A stretch of DNA of 64,000 bases, from the NCBI GenBank assembly GCA_016207885.1, contig JACQZE010000010.1, positions 1 through 64,000 of the forward strand, read 5' to 3'. The stretch's first letter is position 1. Each line of letters begins with the position of its first letter. The position numbers and the translations under genes were made by a program. This document shows, one piece after another, positions 25,196 to 34,977 of this stretch. This DNA comes from Nitrospirota bacterium. Its GTDB lineage: Bacteria; Nitrospirota; Thermodesulfovibrionia; UBA6902. Under the pieces are notes generated by a model. The model was not told the DNA's origin and made no database searches. It was given only the letters and a program-made list of their open reading frames with translations.

Positions 25196-27568
25196 ATGAG
25201 TAACGTTTTATCCGCAGAGAAATTAAAGTTAATGAACGCTTACTGGCGCGCGGCAAATTATCTTGCCGTGGGGCAGATATATCTTTATGACAATCCGCTT
25301 CTGAAGGAGCCTTTGAAGATAGAACACATAAAGCCGAGGCTTCTCGGCCACTGGGGCACGACCCCGGGACTCAACTTTATTTATGTTCATCTAAACAGGA
25401 TCATTAAAGAGCATGATCTGAATATAATCTATATTGCCGGTCCCGGGCACGGCGGCCCTGCGATAGTTGCCAACACTTATCTTGAAGGCACATACAGCGA
25501 GGTCTATCCGCATATCTCACAGGATGCCGACGGAATGAAGAAGCTCTTTAAGCAGTTCTCATTTCCCGGCGGTATTCCCAGCCATGTTGCCCCTGAGACG
25601 CCGGGTTCGATCCATGAGGGAGGCGAGCTCGGATATGCGGTCTCTCACGCCTACGGCGCGGTATTTGACAACCCCGGACTTATCGCTGCCTGTGTTGTCG
25701 GAGACGGCGAGGCAGAGACAGGCCCGCTTGCAGCTGCATGGCATTCAAACAAGTTTCTAAATCCTGCCCGCGATGGAGCGGTACTGCCGATACTTCATCT
25801 GAACGGATACAAGATAGCCAATCCTACATTACTTGCAAGGATCAGCCATGAGGAGCTTGAAGACCTTTTTGTTGGATATGGCTATAAACCATATTTTGTT
25901 GAAGGGTCAGAGCCTGAGGCCATGCACCAATTGATGGCTTCCACAATGGATAAGGTTTTTGCAGAGATAAGATCCATTCAGAACGATGCCCGTTTAAACG
26001 GGGTGACAAAACGGCCTCAGTGGCCGATGATAGTAATGCGTACGCCTAAAGGCTGGACAGGCCCGAAGGAAGTTGACGGCAAGAAGACCGAGGGTTTCTG
26101 GAGGTCGCATCAGGTTCCTTTTTCAGAGATGACCGGCAATTCCGGCCACATCAAACTTCTTGAAGACTGGATGAAGAGTTACAGGGCTGAAGAGCTCTTT
26201 GATGAGAAAGGCATGCTTAAACCTGAGCTGTCTGAACTCGCTCCAAAAGGCGAGCGGCGCATGGGCGCGAATCCTCATGCCAACGGCGGCGCTCTGCTCA
26301 AAGCTTTGAAGATGCCTGACTTCCGCGATTATGCGTTAAAGGTAGATGCACCTGGGCAGGTTGAGGGAGAGGCCACTCGCGTTATGGGGTTCTTTATGCG
26401 GGATATAATGAAGCTCAATATGAAGAGCAGCAACTTCCGCGTCTTCGGCCCGGATGAGACAGCATCAAACCGGCTCGGCGCGCTCTTTGAAGTAACAGAC
26501 CGTGTGTGGATGTCAGACACGATACCCGAAGACGACCATCTCTCTCCTGACGGAAGGGTGATGGAGATTTTGAGCGAGCATACATGCCAGGGCTGGCTTG
26601 AAGGTTATCTGCTCACAGGACGCCACGGGCTCTTCTCGTGCTACGAGGCCTTTATCCATATCATTGACTCGATGTTCAACCAGCACGCCAAGTGGCTGAA
26701 GGTCACGTCAAAAGAGATACCCTGGCGCCGTCCTATCGCATCTCTTAACTATCTGCTGACATCGCATGTTTGGAGGCAGGATCATAACGGCTTCAGCCAT
26801 CAGGACCCCGGCTTTATCGATCATGTCGTGAACAAGAAGGCGGACATCATCCGTGTTTATCTTCCGCCTGACGCGAACACACTTCTCTTTGTGACAGACA
26901 AATGCCTGCGAAGCCGTGACTTCATAAATGTCATAGTCGCGGGCAAACAGCCTGCTCCGCAGTGGCTTGATATGGATGCCGCCATAAAGCACTGCACATA
27001 CGGGATAGGCATATGGGAATGGGCAAGCAATGACAGGGGTTCGGAGCCTGATGTTGTCATGGCATGCGCAGGTGATGTCCCCACACTTGAAACGCTTGCA
27101 GCGGTTGACATTCTCCGTCAGCAGATGCCCGGCCTGAAGATACGGGTCATCAATGTTGTTGACCTTATGACACTCCAGCCGAAAGAGGAGCATCCGCACG
27201 GGCTCTCGGACAAAGATTTTGACACGCTATTCACAAAGGATAAGCCGATAATATTCGCGTATCACGGTTATCCATGGCTTATTCACCGTCTCACATACCG
27301 CAGGACAAATCACAAGAACCTTCATGTCAGGGGATACAAAGAAGAAGGCACCACCTCAACTCCCTTTGATATGGTCGTCTGCAACGACCTCGACCGTTTT
27401 CATCTTGTTGCAGATGTGATAGACCGCGTGCCGGATCTCGGTTCAGTCGCAGCTTACACCAAACAGTTTGTTCGTGATAAACTTATTGAGCATAAGCAGT
27501 ACATCAAGAAGTACGGGCAGGATATGCCTGAGATCCGTGAGTGGACATGGAAACAAAATAATAGCTGA
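25196..27568 (+). CDS. xfp: Phosphoketolase (xylulose-5-phosphate/fructose-6-phosphate)
   Basis: Phosphoketolase cleaves xylulose-5-phosphate (and often fructose-6-phosphate) with phosphate, giving acetyl phosphate and glyceraldehyde-3-phosphate or erythrose-4-phosphate. The 790-residue protein is full length. It has the thiamine-diphosphate and substrate motifs [62 protein letters not shown] and [27 protein letters not shown] precedes its ATG. It is directly linked to ackA, which uses its acetyl phosphate. In an otherwise respiratory or autotrophic lineage this pathway would handle pentose phosphates or recycle carbon; the direction in vivo is inference. Confidence 0.97.
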   Translation: MSNVLSAEKLKLMNAYWRAANYLAVGQIYLYDNPLLKEPLKIEHIKPRLLGHWGTTPGLNFIYVHLNRIIKEHDLNIIYIAGPGHGGPAIVANTYLEGTYSEVYPHISQDADGMKKLFKQFSFPGGIPSHVAPETPGSIHEGGELGYAVSHAYGAVFDNPGLIAACVVGDGEAETGPLAAAWHSNKFLNPARDGAVLPILHLNGYKIANPTLLARISHEELEDLFVGYGYKPYFVEGSEPEAMHQLMASTMDKVFAEIRSIQNDARLNGVTKRPQWPMIVMRTPKGWTGPKEVDGKKTEGFWRSHQVPFSEMTGNSGHIKLLEDWMKSYRAEELFDEKGMLKPELSELAPKGERRMGANPHANGGALLKALKMPDFRDYALKVDAPGQVEGEATRVMGFFMRDIMKLNMKSSNFRVFGPDETASNRLGALFEVTDRVWMSDTIPEDDHLSPDGRVMEILSEHTCQGWLEGYLLTGRHGLFSCYEAFIHIIDSMFNQHAKWLKVTSKEIPWRRPIASLNYLLTSHVWRQDHNGFSHQDPGFIDHVVNKKADIIRVYLPPDANTLLFVTDKCLRSRDFINVIVAGKQPAPQWLDMDAAIKHCTYGIGIWEWASNDRGSEPDVVMACAGDVPTLETLAAVDILRQQMPGLKIRVINVVDLMTLQPKEEHPHGLSDKDFDTLFTKDKPIIFAYHGYPWLIHRLTYRRTNHKNLHVRGYKEEGTTSTPFDMVVCNDLDRFHLVADVIDRVPDLGSVAAYTKQFVRDKLIEHKQYIKKYGQDMPEIREWTWKQNNS

Positions 27569-27587
27569 AAAATATTAAGGAGGGTTA

Positions 27588-28034
27588 ATGATGAGATCAA
27601 TAACAAAATCCGTATTGGGGATACTGCTGACAGCGTTTCTTTGCCTTGGTGCTTCAGCAGGCTGGGCGCTGCACGACTATTTCAAGAGCCTTGATACCAA
27701 CAATGACGGCAAAGTAGACCTTCAGGAGTTCTCAGGCGAGATGAAGAAGTATATCTTTGATGAGCTTGATGCTGACAAGAACAATGAAGTGACTGAAAGC
27801 GAATGGGGCAGCGTTCCCGATATAACTGAAGAGAAAGAGCATGAGAGTGTTTTTAAGAAGATGGACAGGAATACGGACAGCAGGATCACCTTTTTTGAAT
27901 TCTCAGATTACGCTGAGAGCAACTCAAACATACAAAAGGCATTTATGGGGCTTGATATGGACAAGAACAATCTCCTCTCTCCTGACGAGGTCTCATCCCG
28001 CCCGACGTTCAGGATGATAACGGTGCATTTTTAA
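27588..28034 (+). CDS. Secreted EF-hand protein
   Basis: The 148-residue protein has an N-terminal signal peptide (about 1-26, ending GWA) and four EF-hand-like calcium loops: DTNNDGKVDLQEF, DADKNNEVTESEW, DRNTDSRITFFEF and DMDKNNLLSPDEV, each with the acidic and glutamate ligands at the usual spacing. It would act as a periplasmic or surface calcium-binding protein. It follows the phosphoketolase gene after 19 bases with its own AAGGAGG site and may be in the same transcript. Its partner and purpose are not evident. Confidence 0.9.
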   Translation: MMRSITKSVLGILLTAFLCLGASAGWALHDYFKSLDTNNDGKVDLQEFSGEMKKYIFDELDADKNNEVTESEWGSVPDITEEKEHESVFKKMDRNTDSRITFFEFSDYAESNSNIQKAFMGLDMDKNNLLSPDEVSSRPTFRMITVHF

Positions 28035-28054
28035 GAGGCGATATATCTGACCAA

Positions 28055-28687
28055 ATGGAATATTTGACCTTTTTCATCTTCGCGTTTACGTCAATCTTTG
28101 TCATCGTCAACCCGGTGAGCGGTATCCTTACATTCATTTCACTGACAGAGGGGATGAGCCCTGATGAAAGGAACGGCGTTGCGCTGCGTTCCGTGACCGT
28201 TGCCTGTATTATGGCGATAGTTTTTGCGGTTGCGGGCGAGGGCATCATGAGGTTTTTCAGCATCACGGTAGACAGCCTGCGCGTGGCAGGCGGCGTCCTT
28301 CTATTTCTCATAGCGATTGACATGCTTCATGGCAGGGTATCCAGAGAGAGCGTGACTCCTGAAGAGGTGAGGGATGCGTCAAACAGGGATTATGTGGCGG
28401 TATTTCCTATGGCGATCCCGCTGCTCACCGGCCCCGGCGCAATAACCACTGTCATCATATTGATAAGGACCGGCAGGACGCTGGAGATGAAGCTGATCAC
28501 GCTTCTTGCCATTGTTCTCACATTCTTCCTCTCTTATCTTTTCTTCAGGTTTGCCAACACTATAAACAGAATAATAGGCGTCACTGTATCTCTCGTCATA
28601 ACGCGCATAATGGGACTTCTTCTCGGAGCGATAGCAGTAAACTTTGTCACTGAAGGGTTGTGGAATATATATAAGTCGTTTAATTGA
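28055..28687 (+). CDS. MarC family membrane protein
   Basis: The 210-residue protein has about six transmembrane helices and the MarC-type features NPVSGILTFISLTEGMSPDERN and FPMAIPLLTGPGAITTVI, the latter being a highly conserved signature of the family. MarC proteins are integral inner membrane proteins of unknown transport role; the old link to multiple antibiotic resistance has not held up. It starts 20 bases after the EF-hand gene. There is no obvious functional tie between the two. Confidence 0.93.
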   Translation: MEYLTFFIFAFTSIFVIVNPVSGILTFISLTEGMSPDERNGVALRSVTVACIMAIVFAVAGEGIMRFFSITVDSLRVAGGVLLFLIAIDMLHGRVSRESVTPEEVRDASNRDYVAVFPMAIPLLTGPGAITTVIILIRTGRTLEMKLITLLAIVLTFFLSYLFFRFANTINRIIGVTVSLVITRIMGLLLGAIAVNFVTEGLWNIYKSFN

Positions 28688-28717
28688 TTTTAACTCTCGA
28701 AGGATAGGAGATAACCA

Positions 28718-30112
28718 ATGTCTATTAATATCTCTTTCCATGGCGGTGTCGACACTGTGACCGGCTCGTGCCATCTGCTTCAGGCAGGAGGTTTGAATAT
28801 CCTTGTTGACTGCGGGCTCTTCCAGGGCGGGACTGATATCGATGAAAAGAACTATGACGATTTCGGATTTGATCCTTCCTCTATAGATTATCTACTTGTC
28901 ACGCACGGCCATCTTGACCATTGCGGACGGATACCGATCCTTGTCAAAAAAGGCTTCAAGGGGAAGATCATTACTACCGCGGCAACCGGCGAGATCGCAA
29001 AGGTAATCCTGCTTGACTCCGCAAAGATACAGGAAGAGGATTTTGAGAGATGGAAGAGGATAAAGAGGCGCAGGGGACAGATACAGCGGGAGCCTCTATA
29101 TACAACACTCGATGCTGTTGACGCACTTGTGCATTTTGATCCAAGCGCGCGATATGAGACCCCGATCAAATTAAACGGAAGCGTAACAGCAACCTTCATG
29201 GACGCGGGGCATATCTTCGGGTCTGCATTCATAGAGATCAAGGTCAAGGGTTTTGGAACGCTAATATTTTCCGGCGATCTCGGCAACAGGGGCAAGCCGA
29301 TCCTTAATGACCCTTCATTTCCTGAGAAAGCTGATGTGGTCATAATTGAAAGCACGTATTCAAACAGGAACCATAAAAATATTGATGACTCAGTGGCTGA
29401 ATTCCGTCAGGCTATAATCGATACATTCAAAAGAGGCGGAAATGTCCTCATACCTTCATTTGCATTGGAAAGGGCGCAGGACCTGCTTTATTATCTGAGG
29501 GAATTTCGTCAGAACGCGGAGATACCTGCATGCAGTGTATATCTTGATTCTCCGATGGCGATCAATGTCGCCGACATCATGCACAGGCATCCGGGACTTT
29601 TTGATAAGGAAGCAGCCGGGCTGTTACAGCGAGGAATAGACCCTTTCATGTTCCAGGGTTTAAAGCTTACAAGGTTTCCTGAAGAATCAAGAAAGATCAA
29701 TTTCATCAAGAGCAACGCCATTATCATTGCGGGTTCAGGCATGTGCAACGGCGGAAGGATAAGCCATCATCTTAAGCATAATATATGGAGAAAAGAATCT
29801 TCAGTGGTATTCGCGGGCTATCAGGCTGCTGGCACACTTGGCCGAAAGATAGTTGACGGCAACAGGAGGGTGAAGATCTTTGATGAGCCTTTCAAGGTAA
29901 ACGCAAAGATATATACGATAGGCGGTTTTTCAGCGCACGCTGACAAGGATATCCTTTTGGACTGGCTGCGGCACTGCAAAGGTCTTGATAAACTCTTCCT
30001 CGTGCACGGCGAGCGTGACATTATTGAGGGATTTAGAAAAGATTTAGTGAAGAAGAAAATAGCCGCGAAGGTTAATGTCCCGCACCTGCACCAGTCGTTT
30101 GTGATTGGGTGA
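28718..30112 (+). CDS. MBL-fold beta-CASP RNA-processing type hydrolase
   Basis: The 464-residue protein opens with ISFHGGVDTVTGSCHLLQAGG and carries the metallo-beta-lactamase metal motif LVTHGHLDHCGRIP, then DAGHIFGSAFIEI, the beta-CASP region (NVLIPSFALERAQDLLYYL) and the C-terminal RNA-specificity motif IYTIGGFSAHADKDILLDWL and LVHGE. This is the family of CPSF-73-like and RNase J-like enzymes found in bacteria, which act as endo- or exoribonucleases. Its exact target is unknown. A good Shine-Dalgarno site (GATAGGAG) precedes the ATG. Confidence 0.93.
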   Translation: MSINISFHGGVDTVTGSCHLLQAGGLNILVDCGLFQGGTDIDEKNYDDFGFDPSSIDYLLVTHGHLDHCGRIPILVKKGFKGKIITTAATGEIAKVILLDSAKIQEEDFERWKRIKRRRGQIQREPLYTTLDAVDALVHFDPSARYETPIKLNGSVTATFMDAGHIFGSAFIEIKVKGFGTLIFSGDLGNRGKPILNDPSFPEKADVVIIESTYSNRNHKNIDDSVAEFRQAIIDTFKRGGNVLIPSFALERAQDLLYYLREFRQNAEIPACSVYLDSPMAINVADIMHRHPGLFDKEAAGLLQRGIDPFMFQGLKLTRFPEESRKINFIKSNAIIIAGSGMCNGGRISHHLKHNIWRKESSVVFAGYQAAGTLGRKIVDGNRRVKIFDEPFKVNAKIYTIGGFSAHADKDILLDWLRHCKGLDKLFLVHGERDIIEGFRKDLVKKKIAAKVNVPHLHQSFVIG

Positions 30113-30134
30113 GCCGTTATAAAATCCTCTTGTT

Positions 30135-30386
30135 TTATACCTCAGCAACCTGATGGATAACTTCTGAGATATAACTTTGATATTTTACGCCGACCTTTTT
30201 TGCTTTAATTTTTATTTTTTCAATATCTTCGCTATTAACTCTTATGGTCATCGTTATATTTTTTTTCCTTGCCTTAAGAACCTTTTCTATTTTTTCCAGC
30301 TCTTTCCCATTTATTGGAGTATATGCTCCACGAATTAAGGCGTTTTCGATCTCTTTTTCTTCTTTGGATAATTTAATTCTATTCAT
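30135..30386 (-). CDS. Antitoxin-like protein partner of a BrnT-type toxin
   Basis: The 83-residue protein has a short N-terminal charged helix and a C-terminal ribbon-helix-helix-like region (NITMTIRVNSEDIEKIKIKAKKVGVKYQSYISEVIHQVA), as in BrnA/CopG-type antitoxins. The pattern I-T-M-R-V followed by two helices is typical. Its ATG overlaps the stop of the upstream toxin-like gene by four bases. It is strongly AT-rich compared with the flanking genes, a sign of recent transfer. It probably represses its own operon by binding DNA. Confidence 0.8.
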   Translation of the reverse strand: MNRIKLSKEEKEIENALIRGAYTPINGKELEKIEKVLKARKKNITMTIRVNSEDIEKIKIKAKKVGVKYQSYISEVIHQVAEV

Positions 30387-30646
30387 TTTTTCACCTCATT
30401 TTTATTGTGTTTTATAGTGTAGCTGCGGCTTGGGAACAATGTTTTCAGGAATATATATTCCTCCTCAACAACACAGGGTATGATCCAAATGTATTTTTTG
30501 TATTCAAACTTTAAAACCATTTGATTTTTTCTGGTTGGGTGTTTTTCTGCTCCGATAAATTTTGAATCTAATATTTCTTCAAATGATGCGCCTCTTTCTT
30601 TTTTAAGTAGTTTATTCTTGTTTTCATTCCACCTGAATTCCTTCAC
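30383..30646 (-). CDS. BrnT-type toxin-like protein
   Basis: The 87-residue protein begins at GTG and has the BrnT pattern FRWNENKNKLLKKERGASFEEILDSKF, a lysine-rich middle (HPTRKNQMVLKFEYKKYIWIIPCVVEE) and FLKTLFPSRSYT at the end. BrnT proteins are RelE-fold ribonuclease toxins. The W-N-x-x-K-N opening and SFEE are the clearest marks. It is paired with an RHH-type protein overlapping downstream. Base composition is AT-rich. Activity is inferred from the family. Confidence 0.8.
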   Translation of the reverse strand: MKEFRWNENKNKLLKKERGASFEEILDSKFIGAEKHPTRKNQMVLKFEYKKYIWIIPCVVEEEYIFLKTLFPSRSYTIKHNKNEVKK

Positions 30647-30884
30647 GATTTAAGATTAACACAAGTAAAATGTATTTACAATTATAATTACATTAAAATA
30701 GAGTGAGTGACGAGTGCCGCTGTATCGTAAACATAACAGTGAAGATGGCAGATGGGGTTGTTCAAATGCCAATAGGTAACTTCCTATTACGTAGACATTT
30801 CTAAAATAGAGTTTCCGGTATGTTGCTTTATAACTGGTGGTACACTTTTGCATGTATGGCATATTAGTACCATGATGAGGTAAA

Positions 30885-31169
30885 ATGAAAGCAGAACTTG
30901 TTTATCATGAGAAGAGATATTTTGAGGACAGTACATTTCAGGAGATAAAGATATGGAGTGTGCCTAAAAGTAAAGACAAGCCTCATGGCATCAAATACTC
31001 TTTTACCTATATTGCTGATAACAAAAGGGTGCTGGGATATGACAATGCAGAATATAAAGGAGACCACAGGCATTACAAAGGCAGAGAGTATCCTTATATA
31101 TTTCACAGCCTGGATAAATTATGGCAGGACTTTAACAGGGACATAGAAGACTTCAGGAGGAAGAGATGA
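30885..31169 (+). CDS. DUF6516-type toxin-like protein
   Basis: The 94-residue product fits the DUF6516 family: AELVYHEKRYFEDSTFQEIKIWSVPKSK, KYSFTYIADNKRVLGYDNAEYKGDHRHYKGREYPY, then FHSLDKLWQDFNRDIEDF. The beta-rich start and the GDHRHYKG motif are characteristic. Such proteins are predicted toxins accompanied by a small HTH antitoxin, exactly as here: the next gene overlaps by four bases. A GAGG precedes the ATG. An inverted repeat TGGTAC/GTACCA lies in the 40 bases upstream and may be an operator. Confidence 0.82.
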   Translation: MKAELVYHEKRYFEDSTFQEIKIWSVPKSKDKPHGIKYSFTYIADNKRVLGYDNAEYKGDHRHYKGREYPYIFHSLDKLWQDFNRDIEDFRRKR

Positions 31170-31543
31170 GGGTAAGAGATATAAAGATATCCATAAAAAC
31201 GCGGGATGAATTGTTTGATGAGGTAAAAGGTGTCTGGGGAAAGCTGGAAAAAGGGAAGAAGGTTTCAAGGCACGAGGGAATATCTTTTGAAAGCCTTGAT
31301 GCCATGAGAAAGGTTCTGACAGAGAAGAGGCTGAAGATACTGAAGACGATCAAGAAAGAGCACCCGCAATCAATTTATCAACTTGCCAGCCTGCTCCACA
31401 GGGATATTAAGAATACATTCAATGATGTCCGGCTTCTGGAAGAGATGGGGCTTATAGACCTGAAGAAGACCAAAGACGGCAGAGAGAAGTGTACTCCTGA
31501 AGTGTCATATGACAGGATTGTGCTTGAGATTCCGGTAGGGTAG
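31166..31543 (+). CDS. HTH DNA-binding protein, antitoxin of DUF6516 pair
   Basis: The 125-residue protein resembles the HVO_A0114-type transcriptional regulators: ISFESLDAMRKVLTEKRLKILKTIKKEHPQSIYQLASLLHRDIKNTFNDVRLLEEMGLIDL is a winged helix-turn-helix of the MarR/ArsR style. It overlaps the preceding DUF6516 gene (ATGA) and is therefore most likely its antitoxin and autorepressor. The pair is isolated between the beta-CASP gene and corA, a common location for mobile toxin-antitoxin modules. Confidence 0.85.
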   Translation: MRVRDIKISIKTRDELFDEVKGVWGKLEKGKKVSRHEGISFESLDAMRKVLTEKRLKILKTIKKEHPQSIYQLASLLHRDIKNTFNDVRLLEEMGLIDLKKTKDGREKCTPEVSYDRIVLEIPVG

Positions 31544-31549
31544 GAGCCG

Positions 31550-32659
31550 CTAAAACCACTTCTTCCTCTTAAAGAAGAACAACATCGTAATCGCCACAGC
31601 AGCCATCAGGCCCAATGCAAAGGGATAACCGTAATACCAGTTGAGTTCAGGCATGTTGAGAGGGCTGTTTTCGGTCTTGAAGTTCATGCCGTAAAGCCCG
31701 GCGATGAATGTCAGCGGTATGAATATCGCAGCGAAGATGGTGAGGACCTTCATTACTTCATTCATCCTGTTGCTTATGCTTGAGAGGTATACATCAAGCA
31801 TGCCTGAGATCATGTCCCGATAAGTCTCCACTGAATCTATGACCTGTATCGTATGGTCGTAAAGGTCGCGCAGGTATATGCTGGTGGATTCTTTTATAAG
31901 AGTTGTCTCATCCCGCTCCAGGGTGCCTATTATCTCGCGCAGAGGCCATACCGATCTCCGCAGGAATATCATCTCTCTTTTTAAAGAATGTATCTTCTGT
32001 AATGTTTCAGGCTTCGGATTAATAACGAGCTCGTCCTCTATGATCTCTATCTCTTCTCCGATATTTTCAATTACCTTGAAATAATTATCCACCACTGCGT
32101 CTATGAGTGAATACGCAAGGTAATCAGCGCCTGCCTTTCTCGTGCGTCCCTTATTGAGTTTGATTCTGTCTCTTATAGGGTCAAAGATGTCCCCGATATT
32201 TTCCTGGAATGTTATGACGTAATTACTGCCGATGATAATGCTTGCCTGCTCAACATCCACAAACTTTGTTTCTTGATTGTAAGTGAGCATTTTGAGGACG
32301 ATGAATATGTAGTCGTCAAATATATCCATCTTGGGGCGCTGCTCTGTATTAAGGAGGTCTTCGATGACCAGCGAATGGATATTGTAATGTTCGCCCAACT
32401 TTTCTGCTATGGGAACATCATGAAGCCCGTCAACATTGATCCATGTGACCGTCGGCCTTTCTCTGAAAGGAAAGCACTCTTCAACGTTGTGAACTTCTCT
32501 TATCTCAACATTGATCTCGTCGTAATCAATTACAGTTATCTTAACTTGCTCAGCTTTTTGTTCACCGACAAAGACCGGAGCTCCGGGAGGAAGCCCTGAT
32601 TTAGTAGATCTCTTTGACCTCTTGTATCTTCTTACTCTGTGTTTGACAGGCTTGGCCAT
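31550..32659 (-). CDS. corA: CorA magnesium/cobalt transporter
   Basis: The 369-residue protein has a long soluble N-terminal domain with the CorA/TmCorA-like WINVDGLHDVPIAEKLGEHYNIHSLVIEDLLNTEQRPKMD block, and two C-terminal transmembrane helices joined by the YGMNF selectivity loop (GMN motif) in FIAGLYGMNFKTENSPLNMPEL. It forms a pentameric inner-membrane channel for magnesium and related divalent ions. It starts eight bases downstream of trpG on the same strand. Its own N-terminal stretch is very basic (RYKRSKRSTKSG). Confidence 0.96.
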   Translation of the reverse strand: MAKPVKHRVRRYKRSKRSTKSGLPPGAPVFVGEQKAEQVKITVIDYDEINVEIREVHNVEECFPFRERPTVTWINVDGLHDVPIAEKLGEHYNIHSLVIEDLLNTEQRPKMDIFDDYIFIVLKMLTYNQETKFVDVEQASIIIGSNYVITFQENIGDIFDPIRDRIKLNKGRTRKAGADYLAYSLIDAVVDNYFKVIENIGEEIEIIEDELVINPKPETLQKIHSLKREMIFLRRSVWPLREIIGTLERDETTLIKESTSIYLRDLYDHTIQVIDSVETYRDMISGMLDVYLSSISNRMNEVMKVLTIFAAIFIPLTFIAGLYGMNFKTENSPLNMPELNWYYGYPFALGLMAAVAITMLFFFKRKKWF

Positions 32660-32667
32660 TGGTCTGT

Positions 32668-33231
32668 TTATAACTTTAAGAAATTTCTCAGAAGGTCCAT
32701 CCCTGCCTTTGTCAGTATCGATTCAGGATGAAACTGCACTCCTTCTATGAGAAGCTCTTTATGCCGCACTCCCATGATCTCATCCATGTCAGTCCATGCT
32801 GTTATCTCAAAGCAGGCAGGAAGTGTCTCTCGCTTAATGAGGAGGGAATGGTATCTTGTCGCCTCGAAAGGATTTGGCAGGCCTTTAAATATAGTCTTGC
32901 CGTCATGATGTATCATGGACGTCTTGCCGTGCATAAGCCGCGGCGCATTTATTATGTCTCCGCCGAATGCCGCGCCTATTGACTGGTGGCCGAGGCATAC
33001 GCCAAGGATCGGGAGCTTTCCTGCGAAATGTTTAATGACATCAATTGATATGCCCGCCTCTTTTGGCGTACACGGGCCCGGTGAGATGACTATCCTTTCA
33101 GGGCTCAGCATCTCTATCTCAGGGATAGTTATCCTGTCATTCCTGAAGACCTTCACATCTTCACCCAGTTCTCCAAAGTACTGGACCAGGTTGTAGGTAA
33201 AGGAATCATAGTTGTCGATCATTAATAACAT
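32668..33231 (-). CDS. trpG: Anthranilate synthase component II (glutamine amidotransferase)
   Basis: The 187-residue class I glutamine amidotransferase supplies ammonia to TrpE for anthranilate synthesis. The catalytic Cys is in [12 protein letters not shown] (about residue 79), and the His-Glu pair is in GVQFHPESI. The opening [19 protein letters not shown] and [11 protein letters not shown] are typical. It follows trpE by two bases and precedes corA. In many bacteria one such subunit serves both anthranilate and p-aminobenzoate synthases, so a PabA role is possible. Confidence 0.96.
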   Translation of the reverse strand: MLLMIDNYDSFTYNLVQYFGELGEDVKVFRNDRITIPEIEMLSPERIVISPGPCTPKEAGISIDVIKHFAGKLPILGVCLGHQSIGAAFGGDIINAPRLMHGKTSMIHHDGKTIFKGLPNPFEATRYHSLLIKRETLPACFEITAWTDMDEIMGVRHKELLIEGVQFHPESILTKAGMDLLRNFLKL

Positions 33232-33233
33232 AG

Positions 33234-34715
33234 TTAAAGCTTCTCCGCCATCTCTATCGCCTTGAACATCCCTTTTGCCTTGTTCACCGTCTCCTGATAT
33301 TCCAGTTCAGGGTCAGAGTCTGCCACAATGCCTGCTCCTGCCTGGACGCAGGCTTTATCATCCTTGAATATGATAGTCCTTATTGTGATGCACATATCCA
33401 TATTACCTGAAAAATCAAAGTAACCCACGCATCCGGCGTACGGCCCGCGCCTTGCGGGTTCAAGCTCCTCTATTATCTCCATAGCCCTTATCTTCGGCGC
33501 TCCTGATACTGTGCCGGCAGGGAATGATGCCCTGAGCACGTCAAATGAGTCAAGCCCTTTTTTGAGCTTGCCCACAACATTTGATACTATGTGCATCACA
33601 TGGGAGTATCTCTCTATCGTCATCAGTTCGGTCACTTTTACCGAACCGGTGACCGCAACCCTTCCGACATCGTTTCTGCCGAGGTCAACGAGCATTATAT
33701 GTTCGGCAAGTTCCTTCGGGTCTGCGATGAGTTCTTTCTCCAATTCAAGATCTTCTTCCTTGGTCTTGCCCCTTCTTCTTGTTCCGGCGATCGGCCTCAG
33801 TTCGATAGTTTCGCCTTCAACCCTTACGAGTATCTCAGGCGATGAGCCGACAAGAGTGCTTCTGCCGGTATTCAGATAGAACATGTAGGGCGATGGGTTA
33901 ATGACCCTCAGCGCCCTGTAGGCGTTCATGGGGTTGATGTCCGTCTCTCTTTCAAAGTTCTGCGATAATACGACCTGGATTATATCACCGGAGTTGATGT
34001 AATCTTTTGCCTTCTCAACAGCATCTTTAAATCCTTCTTTTCCGAATGAACTTTTTATCTCTGCCTTCTGTTCTTTCCCGGCATCATTACCTTTTCTGTT
34101 CTTTGGCGGGACAGCCTTTGCCATCAGTTTTTTTACTATGGCATTTATCTTTTCTTCAGCCTCTCTGTATGCCTCTTCAGGCTCTTTCCCTTCTGTGTAT
34201 GCGTTGGATATGACCTTTATCGTCTGGCTGAGGTTGTCAAAGACAAGAAGCGTGTCAGTGAACATCAGAAAGATATCAGGGTGGTCAATGCCTTTATGGC
34301 GCATGTCAGGCAGCTTTTCAAAATGGCGCACCGTGTCATATCCGATGTAACCGACAAATCCTCCGAAGAACCTCGGAAGCCCTTCAGTCTTTACAGGCCT
34401 GTACTTTTTCAGCTCGGAAGAGATCACCTCAAGCGGGTCATGCTTAAACCTAACCTTCTCTTTTTCTGCGCCGCGTTTGATAGTTATGTTTCTGCCCTTT
34501 CCCTCGATTATCATTGATGGCGCGCTTCCGAGAAAGGAGTATCTCGCCCATTTCTCGCCGCCCTCTATGCTCTCAAGCAGAAAACCGGCTTTGGCCTTAA
34601 GCTTCAGGAACGCGGAAAGCGGGGTCTCAAGATCGGCAAGGATCTCCCTGTAGACAGGTATAAGATTGCCTTCTTTTGTTTTCTTTTTAAATTCCTCTAT
34701 GTCAGGGTGCAGCAT
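33234..34715 (-). CDS. trpE: Anthranilate synthase component I
   Basis: TrpE converts chorismate to anthranilate with TrpG. The 493-residue protein carries the tryptophan-feedback motif [18 protein letters not shown] near the N-terminus, the chorismate-binding core with [68 protein letters not shown] and [20 protein letters not shown]. The LLES motif argues for TrpE over PabB. It is translationally close to trpG. Its start is divergent from the tRNA-Gly gene. Confidence 0.96.
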   Translation of the reverse strand: MLHPDIEEFKKKTKEGNLIPVYREILADLETPLSAFLKLKAKAGFLLESIEGGEKWARYSFLGSAPSMIIEGKGRNITIKRGAEKEKVRFKHDPLEVISSELKKYRPVKTEGLPRFFGGFVGYIGYDTVRHFEKLPDMRHKGIDHPDIFLMFTDTLLVFDNLSQTIKVISNAYTEGKEPEEAYREAEEKINAIVKKLMAKAVPPKNRKGNDAGKEQKAEIKSSFGKEGFKDAVEKAKDYINSGDIIQVVLSQNFERETDINPMNAYRALRVINPSPYMFYLNTGRSTLVGSSPEILVRVEGETIELRPIAGTRRRGKTKEEDLELEKELIADPKELAEHIMLVDLGRNDVGRVAVTGSVKVTELMTIERYSHVMHIVSNVVGKLKKGLDSFDVLRASFPAGTVSGAPKIRAMEIIEELEPARRGPYAGCVGYFDFSGNMDMCITIRTIIFKDDKACVQAGAGIVADSDPELEYQETVNKAKGMFKAIEMAEKL

Positions 34716-34791
34716 TTGACAAACTCACTCAATATTCATTATGATTTTAACTGTCTATTATAGAATAAAAAGAGTTAAAAATTGTTTTATT

Positions 34792-34866
34792 GCGGGTGTA
34801 GCTCAGTGGTAGAGCACAACCTTGCCAAGGTTGGGGTCGAGAGTTCGAGCCTCTTCACCCGCTCCA
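34792..34866 (+). tRNA. tRNA-Gly (GCC)
   Basis: The sequence folds as a tRNA. The acceptor stem GCGGGTG pairs with CACCCGC, the D arm has GCTCAGTGGTAGAGC, the anticodon loop is CTTGCCAAG with anticodon GCC, the T arm is GAGAGTTCGAGCCTC, and the CCA end (34864-34866) is encoded. Confidence 0.97.
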
Positions 34867-34875
34867 TTAAAGATC

Positions 34876-34917
34876 AAAAGGAGTTAATACCGGCAAATCG
34901 GGATTAACTCCTTTTTT
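34876..34917 (+). terminator. Rho-independent terminator after tRNA-Gly
   Basis: AAAAGGAGTTAA (34876-34887) pairs with TTAACTCCTTTT (34903-34914), with a loop that includes the weak palindrome CCGGCAAATCGGG. The second arm runs into a T tract. It ends the tRNA transcript and, being symmetrical, may also block reading from the opposite strand. Confidence 0.85.
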
Positions 34918-34977
34918 GTTTGATAGAGGATAGTTGAGAAAATGTTGTAACTTGCATCAGAAGATTGCATGTTGTTT

